A stretch of DNA of 14,841 bases from Paramuribaculum sp. (GTDB taxonomy: Bacteria > Bacteroidota > Bacteroidia > Bacteroidales > Muribaculaceae), in contig JAIDXA010000266.1 in NCBI GenBank assembly GCA_029058705.1, positions 1 through 14,841 of the forward strand. The letters run 5' to 3'. The position numbers and the translations under genes are program-made. Below, piece by piece: positions 7,436 to 14,841 of the stretch (position 1 is its first letter; each line of letters opens with the position of its first letter). The notes beneath the pieces are model-generated. The model made no database searches, was not told the origin of the DNA, and worked only from the letters and a program-made list of their open reading frames with translations.

Positions 7436-8527
7436 ATGTTGCTTAGCGAAAATATGTTGGAAGCAGGAAAAGTGTGTCTGGCAAAGGGCTTTCCTTTTGC
7501 CATAGTGCTTGCTCCATATTCATGCGAAGCGTCATTTTTTGCTGCGCATACAGTAAAACCCTATGTCAGGAGTTCATTTCCCACGAATAACGGCTTTGTG
7601 ATTTCCCGGTTTGGGAAAGCAACGCCTTCGGATTTGCTTGTTATCGGCGATGAAATGTCGCCTGAGGAGGTTATTGGAAAATGTCCAACTGACGTAATAG
7701 GCGCATGTCCTGTTCTTGAATATTGCCCGTCAACAATAGCGGAGGATCATTGCATGAAGGTCGCGCAGGCAGTAGCTTCACGAAAGGATCTGAATTCAAA
7801 AGTAGTGCTTTCCCGGTTGATTTCCATCAGCTCTGACCGCGACCCATTTGATGTTGCGGAAGAATATTTCATTCAGTTCCCTTCCTGTTTCAGAACTGTC
7901 TATTTTACGGAAGAGACCGGACTGTGGATAGTTGCCTCTCCGGAGAAACTGTTGTGTCATGACCGTAAACGGAACGCATACGAGACGGTATCGCTTGCCG
8001 GCACGCGTGTGGTCGGGGGTGCTGATTGGGATGAGAAGAATATATGCGAGCAGAAGCTGGTCACAGACTATATCTCGCAATGTCTTGTTGAAGCCGGGCT
8101 TGAGCCGGATGTCAGACCGGCAGAAGCTCTCAGGTTCGGACAGATTGAGCATATATGCACATATATAACAGCAGTGGGGGTGGTTCCGCCTGTCGATGTC
8201 GCATTGCGTCTGAGTCCGACTCCGGCACTATGCGGATATCCCGTTGATGAGGCTTTTGGCGAAATCGAACGTCTTGAAGATTTTGATCGCGAATGTTATG
8301 GCGGATTTATCGGTGTTTTAGGCGGCGAAACAACAACGTTTTATGTCAATCTCCGATGTTGCCGCTGTGGAAGAGACCTTTCGTCAGTTGATGGCTGGAA
8401 CTACAGGCTTTATGCCGGAGGAGGCATAAACGCAATGTCCGACCCTCGTCTTGAATGGGAGGAAACGGAGCGTAAGTCAGACCGGTTGCGCAGAATAATA
8501 GAGACTGGGACTAAAAAAGACAAATAG
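7436..8527 (+). CDS. menF: Isochorismate synthase (chorismate-binding enzyme)
   Basis: 363 aa. It converts chorismate to isochorismate, the entry step of menaquinone synthesis, in the cytoplasm. The C-terminal chorismate-binding fold is complete: SKVVLSR (catalytic Lys region), ASPEKLL, SLAGTR, EQKLVTDYI, GQIEHICTYI, LSPTPALCGYP, DRECYGGFIGVLG and YAGGGI..SDP..EWEE..RK. The GQIEH and LSPTPALCG forms fit MenF/EntC isochorismate synthases better than anthranilate or aminodeoxychorismate synthases. The gene symbol rests on the expectation that Bacteroidales make menaquinone. A siderophore-type role cannot be excluded, although no siderophore genes are seen. It follows rimO by 48 bp with no clear promoter between, so it may be in the same transcript. 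menD does not follow. The protein is unusually cysteine-rich (16 of 363), including CCRC near residue 311. Confidence 0.87.
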   Translation: MLLSENMLEAGKVCLAKGFPFAIVLAPYSCEASFFAAHTVKPYVRSSFPTNNGFVISRFGKATPSDLLVIGDEMSPEEVIGKCPTDVIGACPVLEYCPSTIAEDHCMKVAQAVASRKDLNSKVVLSRLISISSDRDPFDVAEEYFIQFPSCFRTVYFTEETGLWIVASPEKLLCHDRKRNAYETVSLAGTRVVGGADWDEKNICEQKLVTDYISQCLVEAGLEPDVRPAEALRFGQIEHICTYITAVGVVPPVDVALRLSPTPALCGYPVDEAFGEIERLEDFDRECYGGFIGVLGGETTTFYVNLRCCRCGRDLSSVDGWNYRLYAGGGINAMSDPRLEWEETERKSDRLRRIIETGTKKDK

Positions 8528-8529
8528 GT

Positions 8530-8546
8530 TTAATTATTATAATTAA
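8530..8546. repeat. Short AT-only inverted repeat after the isochorismate synthase gene
   Basis: TTAATT (8530-8535) and AATTAA (8541-8546) flank a 5-nt spacer, 3 bases after the stop codon. The stem is weak and no T-run follows. It could be a binding site or a weak 3' end, or simply AT-rich spacer. Confidence 0.3.
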
Positions 8547-8598
8547 GAGCGCGGTTACAATCCGTCAGCTTTATATTTTGAAGAAAAAAACTATAAAA

Positions 8599-10041
8599 AT
8601 GACTGAAGAAGAAAAGGAAAACGAAAAAGAACAGACCTCTGGAGTCGGCGTGGAATCTGAAGTTGAAGAGAAGCATCATCGTCCCTGGAGAGTGGTTGCC
8701 ATTATCGTTTGCGCAGTCGCACTTCTGGCAGGGATTTCATTTTTGCCTCTTGAGCAATGGACCAATGGCCGCATCAGTAACTTCAATCTGCTTGGCGACA
8801 TCATTGACAATAAAGCAGACTCGACTTCATCCGATCAGTCAGAAGATATGATTGATCCCGCCCTGCAGGAAGCGATGAAAGATGACAGGGCGCTAGACAC
8901 CGCTGCAGTTGCTGAAGGGGAAACCCCTCTTCTCGCCATTCAGCCAAGTCGACAGAACGGTCAGATGACCCTTGAGGATTATACTGAAGCCGGACAGGGG
9001 CTGAAGAAAATGCGCGAGTCTCTTAATGCAGGGGGCGTTACGCGAATCGCAGTTATTGGCGACAGCTATATAGAAGGCGATATCTTTACTCAGGATCTCC
9101 GGCAGATGCTCCAGTCCGAATTCGGCGGCACCGGAGTCGGCTATATGAATATGCATACGGATTTCCCCGGATTCCGACGCAGTGTAAAGCAGGGCGGAAA
9201 GGGCTGGACTGAGTTTGCTGCAAACAAATCAGCAGATAAAAAATATACTTCAATAACCCAACATTATTTCAAGCCGAACGGAAACGCAACCTCAACATAC
9301 GCCGGAACGGATGCTCTTCCCAACCTCGCATCCTGGGACTGCTCTAAATTCCTTTTTATTTCTCCTTCAGATGCTGAGATAAAAGTGAAGGTAGGCGAAA
9401 ACGACTGGGTGAGCCATAAAGTGACCGGTTCTCCGGAAGTTCAGTGTATTTCGGTAGATGCTCCGACCTCTAAATTCGAGATAGGCACTAACGGCAGCTC
9501 ACTGATCGGACTTGGAACATGGATGTATGGCAAAACCGGAGTTTCGCTTGATTGCATGTCATCGCGTGGCTTTTCAGGTCTAACGCTCAATAATGTCAAT
9601 GTCGATTTGACAAGACAAATGTCGAAATTTATCGATTACGATGTCATTATTCTTGAGTTCGGAATCAACGCCATGTCGTCGAAACAAAAAGACTATAAAG
9701 TATATGCAAATCGCATGATTGATGTCATAAACCATGTCAGAGAATGTTATCCCAACGCTGATATAATCATGATGAGTATCGGTGACCGGGGCGAGAAGAA
9801 AGCCGGCGAAGTACATTCAATGGGGTCAGCTCCCTACATGGTTTCCGCTCAGCGTGACGCAGCCCGAAAGGCGAGATGTCTCTTCTATGACACTCGCGAG
9901 TCAATGGGAGGTGAAGATGCCATTGTCAGCTGGGTTAATGAAGGTCTGGCAAACAAAGATTATATACATCTGACTCATAAAGGAGGCCGGAAGCTTGCGG
10001 AGCCTTTTTTCAATGCGATTAAGAATTCTGTTAAAAAATGA
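8599..10041 (+). CDS. Membrane-anchored SGNH/GDSL-type hydrolase or acyltransferase
   Basis: 480 aa from the ATG at 8599. A TTG 21 bases upstream is in frame but overlaps a TATATTTTG promoter-like sequence, so I reject it. The N-terminus is a strongly charged Glu/Lys cytoplasmic segment (1-28), followed by one membrane helix (about 31-50) and an acidic linker to about 130. The SGNH domain then follows in the periplasm. Block I is IGDSY with Ser156, a Gly-containing block II is SRGFSG, block III is FGIN with Asn357, and the C-terminal Asp454-X-X-His457 is in DYIHLTHKGG, so the catalytic set looks intact. SGNH proteins beside MBOAT genes usually deliver or transfer O-acetyl groups on envelope glycans (AlgJ/AlgX, PatB-like), rather than act as free esterases. 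It overlaps the next SGNH gene by 4 bases (ATGA), so the two are translationally coupled. Confidence 0.83.
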   Translation: MTEEEKENEKEQTSGVGVESEVEEKHHRPWRVVAIIVCAVALLAGISFLPLEQWTNGRISNFNLLGDIIDNKADSTSSDQSEDMIDPALQEAMKDDRALDTAAVAEGETPLLAIQPSRQNGQMTLEDYTEAGQGLKKMRESLNAGGVTRIAVIGDSYIEGDIFTQDLRQMLQSEFGGTGVGYMNMHTDFPGFRRSVKQGGKGWTEFAANKSADKKYTSITQHYFKPNGNATSTYAGTDALPNLASWDCSKFLFISPSDAEIKVKVGENDWVSHKVTGSPEVQCISVDAPTSKFEIGTNGSSLIGLGTWMYGKTGVSLDCMSSRGFSGLTLNNVNVDLTRQMSKFIDYDVIILEFGINAMSSKQKDYKVYANRMIDVINHVRECYPNADIIMMSIGDRGEKKAGEVHSMGSAPYMVSAQRDAARKARCLFYDTRESMGGEDAIVSWVNEGLANKDYIHLTHKGGRKLAEPFFNAIKNSVKK

Positions 10042-11318
10042 ACCTGAAGAATCTTCGACTCCCATCTTTTGCAACGGCGTTGGTCCTTGCGGTTTTCTCT
10101 GCGGCAGCTTTTCCGGTAAAGGAAAATCTGTCGCAGTATGAGCTTGACGACGAGCGGGAACTGCGGGAGGATTCGGTTGTGATCGAAGGCTGGGAGTTTG
10201 AAGACTTTGATGTGAAAATACCCCGTTTTGTCAGACTCAAAGACAATGTAATCGATATGAATGGAGCGGATTGGTCCGCATTGAAAAAACGTTTGAAGAA
10301 CCATGATGTTGATCCATTTTCTATCGTGCATATAGGCGATAGCCATCTTCAGGCAGACATTTCTACTGGCTATGTCCGTTCGCAGCTTCAGTTTGATTAC
10401 GGAGATGCCGGGCGAGGATTGATTGTTCCGCTTCGGCTGAGTCGCACCAATGAGCCTGTCGATTATTATTTCAAAAGTCCGACAAATTGGTCGCCATTGA
10501 AGTTCATGAGCGCCCATTGGCCGCGAAAGATGGGATTTGCCGGCACATCTCTCACGACATCGAGCCCATTGGCTGAGATAACGGTCGGGAGTCGCGTGAC
10601 TGATACATATTCTACGTTTGCAGATGTGACGTTGTTTCATGACGGCGGGATTGAAGTCGAGTCTGTGGTTTTGGATGACGGAACGCAGTTGAATGATCCG
10701 TCTACAATCAAACAGACGGGTCAAACGAAAATTATTCTGCCCCGGGCTACTGGAAGTGCTACTGTAAAGTTTCGTCCGCAGGCTGGATTCGCTCTTTTCG
10801 GAGCGCACCTTTCAGGAAGTCGCCCCGGGATTTTCTATAATGTTATCGGGAATAATGGTGCTACATACAATTCATATAACCGTGTGCCGTCGTTCGGCCG
10901 TGGAGTGGCCGCAATGGATCCGGATCTGATTATTGTATCGCTCGGCACTAATGAAGCGTTCGGTCACGTTGATGAAGCGCGTATGATTGACCAGATCGAC
11001 CGTCTGGTCAATGATCTGCATCAAAGTAGTCCGCAGGCGCAGTTGCTCCTTGTAACACCTATGGAATGTCAGCGGCGAAGTGGCAGGGGCTATGTTGTCA
11101 ACTCCAATGTCAAGACAGTACGAAATATTATTGTTCAATACGGAAAGGATCATCACATACCAGTTTATGACTGGTATTCTAAGGCCGGAGGTGATTCGGC
11201 CTCTGGCAAATGGATAAGCGAAGGCCTCTACGGCAAGGATAGAATCCATCACACTGTCAGGGGGTATAAAGTTACGGGCTTTATGCTCTACGATGCTCTT
11301 TCCAAAGCTCTAAAATAG
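10038..11318 (+). CDS. Secreted SGNH/GDSL-type hydrolase or acyltransferase
   Basis: 426 aa. It has an N-terminal signal peptide (hydrophobic residues about 11-25, ending AAAFP) and no further membrane helix, so it is periplasmic. SGNH motifs are block I HIGDSHLQAD with Ser102, a middle YNVIGNNGATYNSY block likely to hold the oxyanion Gly/Asn, block III VSLGTN with Asn305, and Asp401-X-X-His404 in DRIHHTVRGY. GDSH with LQ and GRGL after it is typical, from memory, of SGNH proteins found next to MBOAT acyltransferases in Bacteroidetes. It is clearly different from the preceding SGNH gene, not a simple tandem duplicate. The start ATG overlaps the preceding stop, and the MBOAT gene follows after 43 bp. 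Its role, inferred from context, is acyl transfer to an exported polysaccharide or other envelope polymer. The target is unknown. Confidence 0.85.
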   Translation: MNLKNLRLPSFATALVLAVFSAAAFPVKENLSQYELDDERELREDSVVIEGWEFEDFDVKIPRFVRLKDNVIDMNGADWSALKKRLKNHDVDPFSIVHIGDSHLQADISTGYVRSQLQFDYGDAGRGLIVPLRLSRTNEPVDYYFKSPTNWSPLKFMSAHWPRKMGFAGTSLTTSSPLAEITVGSRVTDTYSTFADVTLFHDGGIEVESVVLDDGTQLNDPSTIKQTGQTKIILPRATGSATVKFRPQAGFALFGAHLSGSRPGIFYNVIGNNGATYNSYNRVPSFGRGVAAMDPDLIIVSLGTNEAFGHVDEARMIDQIDRLVNDLHQSSPQAQLLLVTPMECQRRSGRGYVVNSNVKTVRNIIVQYGKDHHIPVYDWYSKAGGDSASGKWISEGLYGKDRIHHTVRGYKVTGFMLYDALSKALK

Positions 11319-11361
11319 TTAATTCCACGTATTATTTAAATCGGTTCTTTAATCAACTACA

Positions 11362-12849
11362 ATGCTTCCACTCGTCATCAACACGGAAAAGCTTGTTTCT
11401 TTGCTTCAGTTCGACAAAGCAAGTCCATTGCTGTTTAACTCGGGGCTATTCCTGCTTTTATTCTGTGGGTTTATTCTGGTTTATCAGCTGATGAGGAAAT
11501 TTCATTATGCGAAAATGATTTTCGTCATCCTGTTTTCTCTTTATTTCTACTATAAGTCATCGGCTGAGTATTGCTTTATTCTGCTGGGTGTCTGTATCAG
11601 CGATTACCTTCTTGGAATTCTTCTTGGCGATTGCAGTAAGTCGTGGGAACGGCGTGGAGTAGTGTGGATCAATGTGTTGATGAATGTCGGGATGCTGGTT
11701 TATTTCAAATATCTCAATCTTATTTACGAAACATTCTGCAATCTGGCAAACAGGGATTTTGATGCTTTCGAGATCATTCTCCCTGCAGGAATTTCCTTTT
11801 TTACGTTCCGCTCAATAAGTTATATCGTTGACATATACCGTAAGGAAATCGAGCCGTGCCGCGATTTCCTGTCATATACATTTTATCTGACATTCTTTCC
11901 ACCGTTGCTTGCCGGGCCCGTTGTCCGGGCAAAAGATATGTTGCCTCAGATCCGACACGATGCGGTTGCGGACAAGTCTATGGTTGCCGAAGGGTTGTTT
12001 CTGGTCATGTGCGGTCTTGTAAAAAAAGTTGTTGTAGCTGACTTCATCAGCCAGAATTTCGTTGACAGGATTTTCGATAACCCTTCTTTGTACAGTGGCT
12101 TCGAGAATATGATGGGTGCCTATGGATTCCTTATCCAGCTGTATTGTGATTTTTCAGGCTACAGCGACATGGCGATCGGCATCGCACTTCTGCTTGGTTT
12201 TCGATTCCTGGATAATTTTAACGCACCATTTAAAGCACAGAATCCGACGGAATTCTGGCATCGCTGGCATATCTCGCTTTCAAGCTGGTTGCGCGACTAT
12301 GTCTATATTCCGATGGGAGGCAACAGATGTGGAAAGTTTCGTCATAATGTCAATCTGATGGCAACTATGGTTGTTGGCGGTTTATGGCACGGAGCGTCAT
12401 GGATGTTCATGATCTGGGGCGGCCTTCAAGGTTTGTTCCTTGTTGGCCACAAAGCCATTGCAGGCAAAGTGTCCCGAGAATCGCGGCTGTCAACTCCGAA
12501 ATGGCGCGTTGCCCTGAATATATTCCTGACGTTCAATCTTCTGGCGTTCAGCTTTGTCTTTTTTAGAGCCAGATCGATGGATGATGTAAAGGCAATTGGA
12601 ACACAAATTTTCACGAATTTTCATCTTAATGTGGCACCTCAGTTTTTTGAGGGTTATCTGATGATCGTTCTGGTTATAATTGGAGCTATGCTGATGCATT
12701 TCGCGCCTTCGCGATGGACCGCTAAGCTGAAGTCAATTTATGCCGGATTGCCTCTGCTGATACAGGCTTTGGTTCTCGCATTGATTGTTTTCATCGTTAT
12801 TCAGGCCCGGCAGAGCGATATTATGCCGTTTATATATTTTCAGTATTGA
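11362..12849 (+). CDS. MBOAT family O-acyltransferase (AlgI-like)
   Basis: 495 aa polytopic inner-membrane protein with about ten hydrophobic segments. It carries the AlgI/DltB-type signatures: ISFFTFRSISYIVDIYR (about 137-153), FPPLLAGPVVR, the FWHRWHISLSSWLRDY motif with Trp299-His300 and Trp302-His303, IPMGGNR, and GGLWHGASW with the presumed catalytic His343. These enzymes take acyl groups from a cytoplasmic donor such as acetyl-CoA and pass them across the membrane, usually to a periplasmic SGNH partner. The two SGNH genes directly upstream supply such partners. No polysaccharide synthase, dlt or alginate genes are nearby. It ends 5 bp from the convergent nrdG stop, and no terminator fits between them. 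Confidence 0.92.
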   Translation: MLPLVINTEKLVSLLQFDKASPLLFNSGLFLLLFCGFILVYQLMRKFHYAKMIFVILFSLYFYYKSSAEYCFILLGVCISDYLLGILLGDCSKSWERRGVVWINVLMNVGMLVYFKYLNLIYETFCNLANRDFDAFEIILPAGISFFTFRSISYIVDIYRKEIEPCRDFLSYTFYLTFFPPLLAGPVVRAKDMLPQIRHDAVADKSMVAEGLFLVMCGLVKKVVVADFISQNFVDRIFDNPSLYSGFENMMGAYGFLIQLYCDFSGYSDMAIGIALLLGFRFLDNFNAPFKAQNPTEFWHRWHISLSSWLRDYVYIPMGGNRCGKFRHNVNLMATMVVGGLWHGASWMFMIWGGLQGLFLVGHKAIAGKVSRESRLSTPKWRVALNIFLTFNLLAFSFVFFRARSMDDVKAIGTQIFTNFHLNVAPQFFEGYLMIVLVIIGAMLMHFAPSRWTAKLKSIYAGLPLLIQALVLALIVFIVIQARQSDIMPFIYFQY

Positions 12850-12854
12850 AGTTG

Positions 12855-13397
12855 TCAGAATTCCGACTCCCACAAAACTATGTTGTCTATTGATGATCTT
12901 GTAGTGTCGATCAGGCGCTGATTCGACGAGCCTCGAAATATGAGGTCTGTATTCTTTTGCGCAGAGATAAACGGCCCGTCAACAAGAACATCAATCATGG
13001 CGAGCAGTTTTGAGGTTTGGGGCTGTGACATAAGAGCCTCGTAGGTAAAGCCGGTATAGCACCATAATGTCAGCCCCATTGATTTTATGACTCTGATCAA
13101 TGGTTCGAGACGTTCATGCTGATAGAACGGATCCCCACCTGAAAAGGTGACGTTAAAGCCATTGCGCCGTATAACTTCGGTGATTTCTTCAACAGTCATG
13201 TCGCGGCCGGCGGAAAAATCCCATGTCGAGGGATTGTGACAACCGGAGCAGCAATGCCTGCAGCCAGCAAAATAGATGGCAGTCCTGAAGCCTGGGCCGT
13301 CCACTGTCGTACCTTCTATAATGTCCACTACCCGTAAGGTAGTGGACATATTCGTAGGGGCTGAATTCGATTTTAATGATTCTATCTGACTGGACAT
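12855..13397 (-). CDS. nrdG: Anaerobic ribonucleotide reductase-activating protein (radical SAM)
   Basis: 180 aa from the ATG at 13397, 10 bases beyond the nrdD stop. An upstream in-frame ATG at 13430 overlaps nrdD by 23 bases, and a downstream ATG at 13349 is where family similarity begins (TLRVVDIIEGTTVDGPG), so the start is uncertain. NrdG uses SAM and one 4Fe-4S cluster to create the glycyl radical on NrdD. The cluster motif is CX3CX2C in GCRHCCSGCHNP (an extra Cys sits inside the motif). It is followed by the SAM-contacting FSGGDPFYQ segment. The length is normal for the family. It lies directly downstream of nrdD on the same strand, as usual, and they are surely co-transcribed. Confidence 0.93.
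   Translation of the reverse strand: MSSQIESLKSNSAPTNMSTTLRVVDIIEGTTVDGPGFRTAIYFAGCRHCCSGCHNPSTWDFSAGRDMTVEEITEVIRRNGFNVTFSGGDPFYQHERLEPLIRVIKSMGLTLWCYTGFTYEALMSQPQTSKLLAMIDVLVDGPFISAQKNTDLIFRGSSNQRLIDTTRSSIDNIVLWESEF
13321..13349. repeat. Perfect 12-bp inverted repeat at a possible nrdG start codon
   Basis: ATGTCCACTACC (13321-13332) and GGTAGTGGACAT (13338-13349) are exact reverse complements with a 5-nt loop. On the minus strand it begins exactly at the third candidate nrdG ATG (13349) and encodes MSTTLRVVDI. No T-run follows. Confidence 0.93.
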
Positions 13398-13407
13398 TAT
13401 TCCGGTT

Positions 13408-14841
13408 TCATTCGTGGACCACACGGTCATTCAGTTCTGCGAGTTTTGCGTTGTTCCATCTGTCTGTGGTGCCGACGAGGTAACCGGTGATGCGTTGAAG
13501 GCGGTCGATTGAGCGACTTCCGCATTTAGGGCATTCCTCAAGATTTTCGGTTGCGTCCTCAAAACCGCAACTCATGCATCTGTTCCGGTTGTGGTTGACT
13601 GAGCAGTAACCGATGTTGTTCTTGTCCATAAGGTCGACTATATCGGCAATCGCCTGTGGATTATGAGTGGCGTCGCCATCGATTTCGACGTAAAATATGT
13701 GGCCACCGCCTGTGAGGGCGTGATATGGAGCTTCGATTTCCGCTTTGTGACGTGGTGAACACTTATAATATACCGGGACGTGATTTGAGTTGGTATAGTA
13801 TATTTTGTCAGTTATGCCGGGGAGTGAACCAAAACTTTTGCGGTCCTTTTGGGTGAATTTACCGGATAGGCCTTCTGCAGGTGTGGCAAGGACGGAGAAG
13901 TTGTGGTTGTATCTTTCAGAAAATTCGTTTACGCGGCTGCGCATGTGGCTTATGATTCGAAGTCCTAATTCCTGAGCCTCCTCGCTTTCTCCGTGATGCT
14001 TTCCGGTCAAGGCCACAAGGCATTCGGCCAGACCGATGAATCCGATTCCGAGAGTACCCTGATTGATGACAGATTCAATTGTTTCGTCGGGCTTAAGCTG
14101 GTCTGCTCCATTCCACAGGTGGGACATAAGAAGCGGAAATTGTTTGACAAGAGCTGTTTTCTGAAAATCGAAACGGTCGCAAAGCTGGCGTGCGGTTATT
14201 TCCAGAATTTCATCAAGCTTGACAAAGAAGTGTCTGATCCGCTCCTCTTTGTCTTTCAGCATCATCGATTCGATTGCGATTCTCACTATGTTGATTGTGG
14301 AGAAGCTGATATTTCCACGGCCAACGGACGTTTTTTCTCCAAAACGGTTTTCGAAAACGCGCGTGCGGCAGCCCATTGTAGCCACTTCGTATAGGTAGCG
14401 TTTGGGGTCATCTGCTTTCCATTTCTCATGCTGGTTGAATGTAGCGTCGAGATTGACAAAATTAGGAAAAAACCGACGTGCGGTAACCTTGCATGCAAGT
14501 TTGTACAGATCGTAGTTTGGGTCATCGGGCAGATAGCTGACACCGCGTTTCTTTTTCCAGATTTGAATCGGGAAAATAGCTGTAGCGCCGTTGCCGACAC
14601 CTTCGTACGTTGAGTTGAGCAACTCGCGGATTATGCATCGGCCTTCGGCCGAAGTGTCGGTGCCGTAATTGATCGAACTGAACACCACCTGATTTCCGCC
14701 TCTCGAGTGGATGGTGTTCATATTGTGGATAAATGCTTCCATTGCTTGATGGACGCGGCTGACAGTCTGGTTTATCGCATGTTGGAAAAGTCTGTCGTTG
14801 CCAGAGAGCCCTTCGAGCGGCTTGCTTATATAATCTTTGAC
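13408..14841 (-). CDS. nrdD: Anaerobic ribonucleoside-triphosphate reductase, 5' end cut by the window
   Basis: The reading frame is open to the right edge (the residues before Met at 14742 read VKDYISKPL...), so about 477 C-terminal residues are visible and the start lies outside. NrdD reduces ribonucleoside triphosphates to deoxyribonucleotides without oxygen, via a glycyl radical made by NrdG. Visible hallmarks are HSRGGNQVVFSSINYGTD, ATMGCRT with the probable thiyl-radical Cys, and VGRGNISFSTINI. The C-terminal zinc site is CMSCG...CPKCG. The glycyl radical loop RITGYLVGT has its Gly 25 residues before the last residue. The C-terminus is intact. The N-terminal ATP-cone cannot be judged. 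The stop overlaps the longest possible nrdG frame by 23 bases. Confidence 0.95.
   Translation of the reverse strand, partial: VKDYISKPLEGLSGNDRLFQHAINQTVSRVHQAMEAFIHNMNTIHSRGGNQVVFSSINYGTDTSAEGRCIIRELLNSTYEGVGNGATAIFPIQIWKKKRGVSYLPDDPNYDLYKLACKVTARRFFPNFVNLDATFNQHEKWKADDPKRYLYEVATMGCRTRVFENRFGEKTSVGRGNISFSTINIVRIAIESMMLKDKEERIRHFFVKLDEILEITARQLCDRFDFQKTALVKQFPLLMSHLWNGADQLKPDETIESVINQGTLGIGFIGLAECLVALTGKHHGESEEAQELGLRIISHMRSRVNEFSERYNHNFSVLATPAEGLSGKFTQKDRKSFGSLPGITDKIYYTNSNHVPVYYKCSPRHKAEIEAPYHALTGGGHIFYVEIDGDATHNPQAIADIVDLMDKNNIGYCSVNHNRNRCMSCGFEDATENLEECPKCGSRSIDRLQRITGYLVGTTDRWNNAKLAELNDRVVHE

Noticed and set aside
8578..8598. TTG start for the first SGNH gene
   Set aside because: It overlaps a promoter-like TATATTTTG and adds only a short Lys run; the ATG at 8599 is sufficient.
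9975..10808. 277-codon open frame on the minus strand opposite the second SGNH gene
   Set aside because: Antisense shadow of a well-supported gene, with no domain-like sequence and no promoter seen.
14643..14654. Palindrome CTTCGGCCGAAG within nrdD
   Set aside because: Twelve bases without a loop in coding DNA can be chance, and nothing nearby supports a site.

Overview
The window looks like chromosomal DNA of a gut-type member of the Bacteroidales, plausibly Muribaculaceae or a close relative. The support is a set of Bacteroidetes -7 promoter boxes (TAnnTTTG), no consistent Shine-Dalgarno sequences, a DUF4421-type outer-membrane protein, the ftsY-rimO pair and a class III ribonucleotide reductase pair. 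The family-level placement is inference from gene content, not a search result. I see no tRNA, rRNA, insertion sequence, phage gene or CRISPR array.

Region 1 (1-2482, + strand): a secreted choloylglycine-hydrolase-family Ntn amidase, then a DUF4421 beta-barrel-like protein with its own promoter. The signal-peptide coding region of the second gene holds a perfect 19-bp inverted repeat. Region 2 (2504-4982): an L-rhamnose-mutarotase-family gene on the minus strand and an ABC-F ATPase on the plus strand fire divergently from a short shared promoter region. The ABC-F start codon lies about 6 bases after its -7 box. Region 3 (5112-8527, +): ftsY, rimO and an isochorismate synthase, closely spaced and probably co-transcribed. 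These serve membrane protein targeting, ribosomal protein S12 modification and menaquinone (or another isochorismate-derived product).

Region 4 (8599-12849, +): two different SGNH/GDSL-type proteins whose genes overlap by four bases, followed by an MBOAT (AlgI-like) acyltransferase. Together they look like a compact cassette that transfers acyl groups across the membrane onto a cell-envelope glycan. This is the best candidate in the window for a poorly described system. Region 5 (12855-14841, minus): nrdG, then the 3' two-thirds or so of nrdD running off the right edge. This is the anaerobic ribonucleotide reductase and its radical-SAM activase. nrdG ends only 5 bp from the MBOAT stop codon, and a perfect 12-bp inverted repeat sits on one of its possible start codons.

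Coding density is high and every intergenic stretch is shorter than 200 bp. The first 188 bases hold no gene I can support. No strong rho-independent terminator is visible anywhere.
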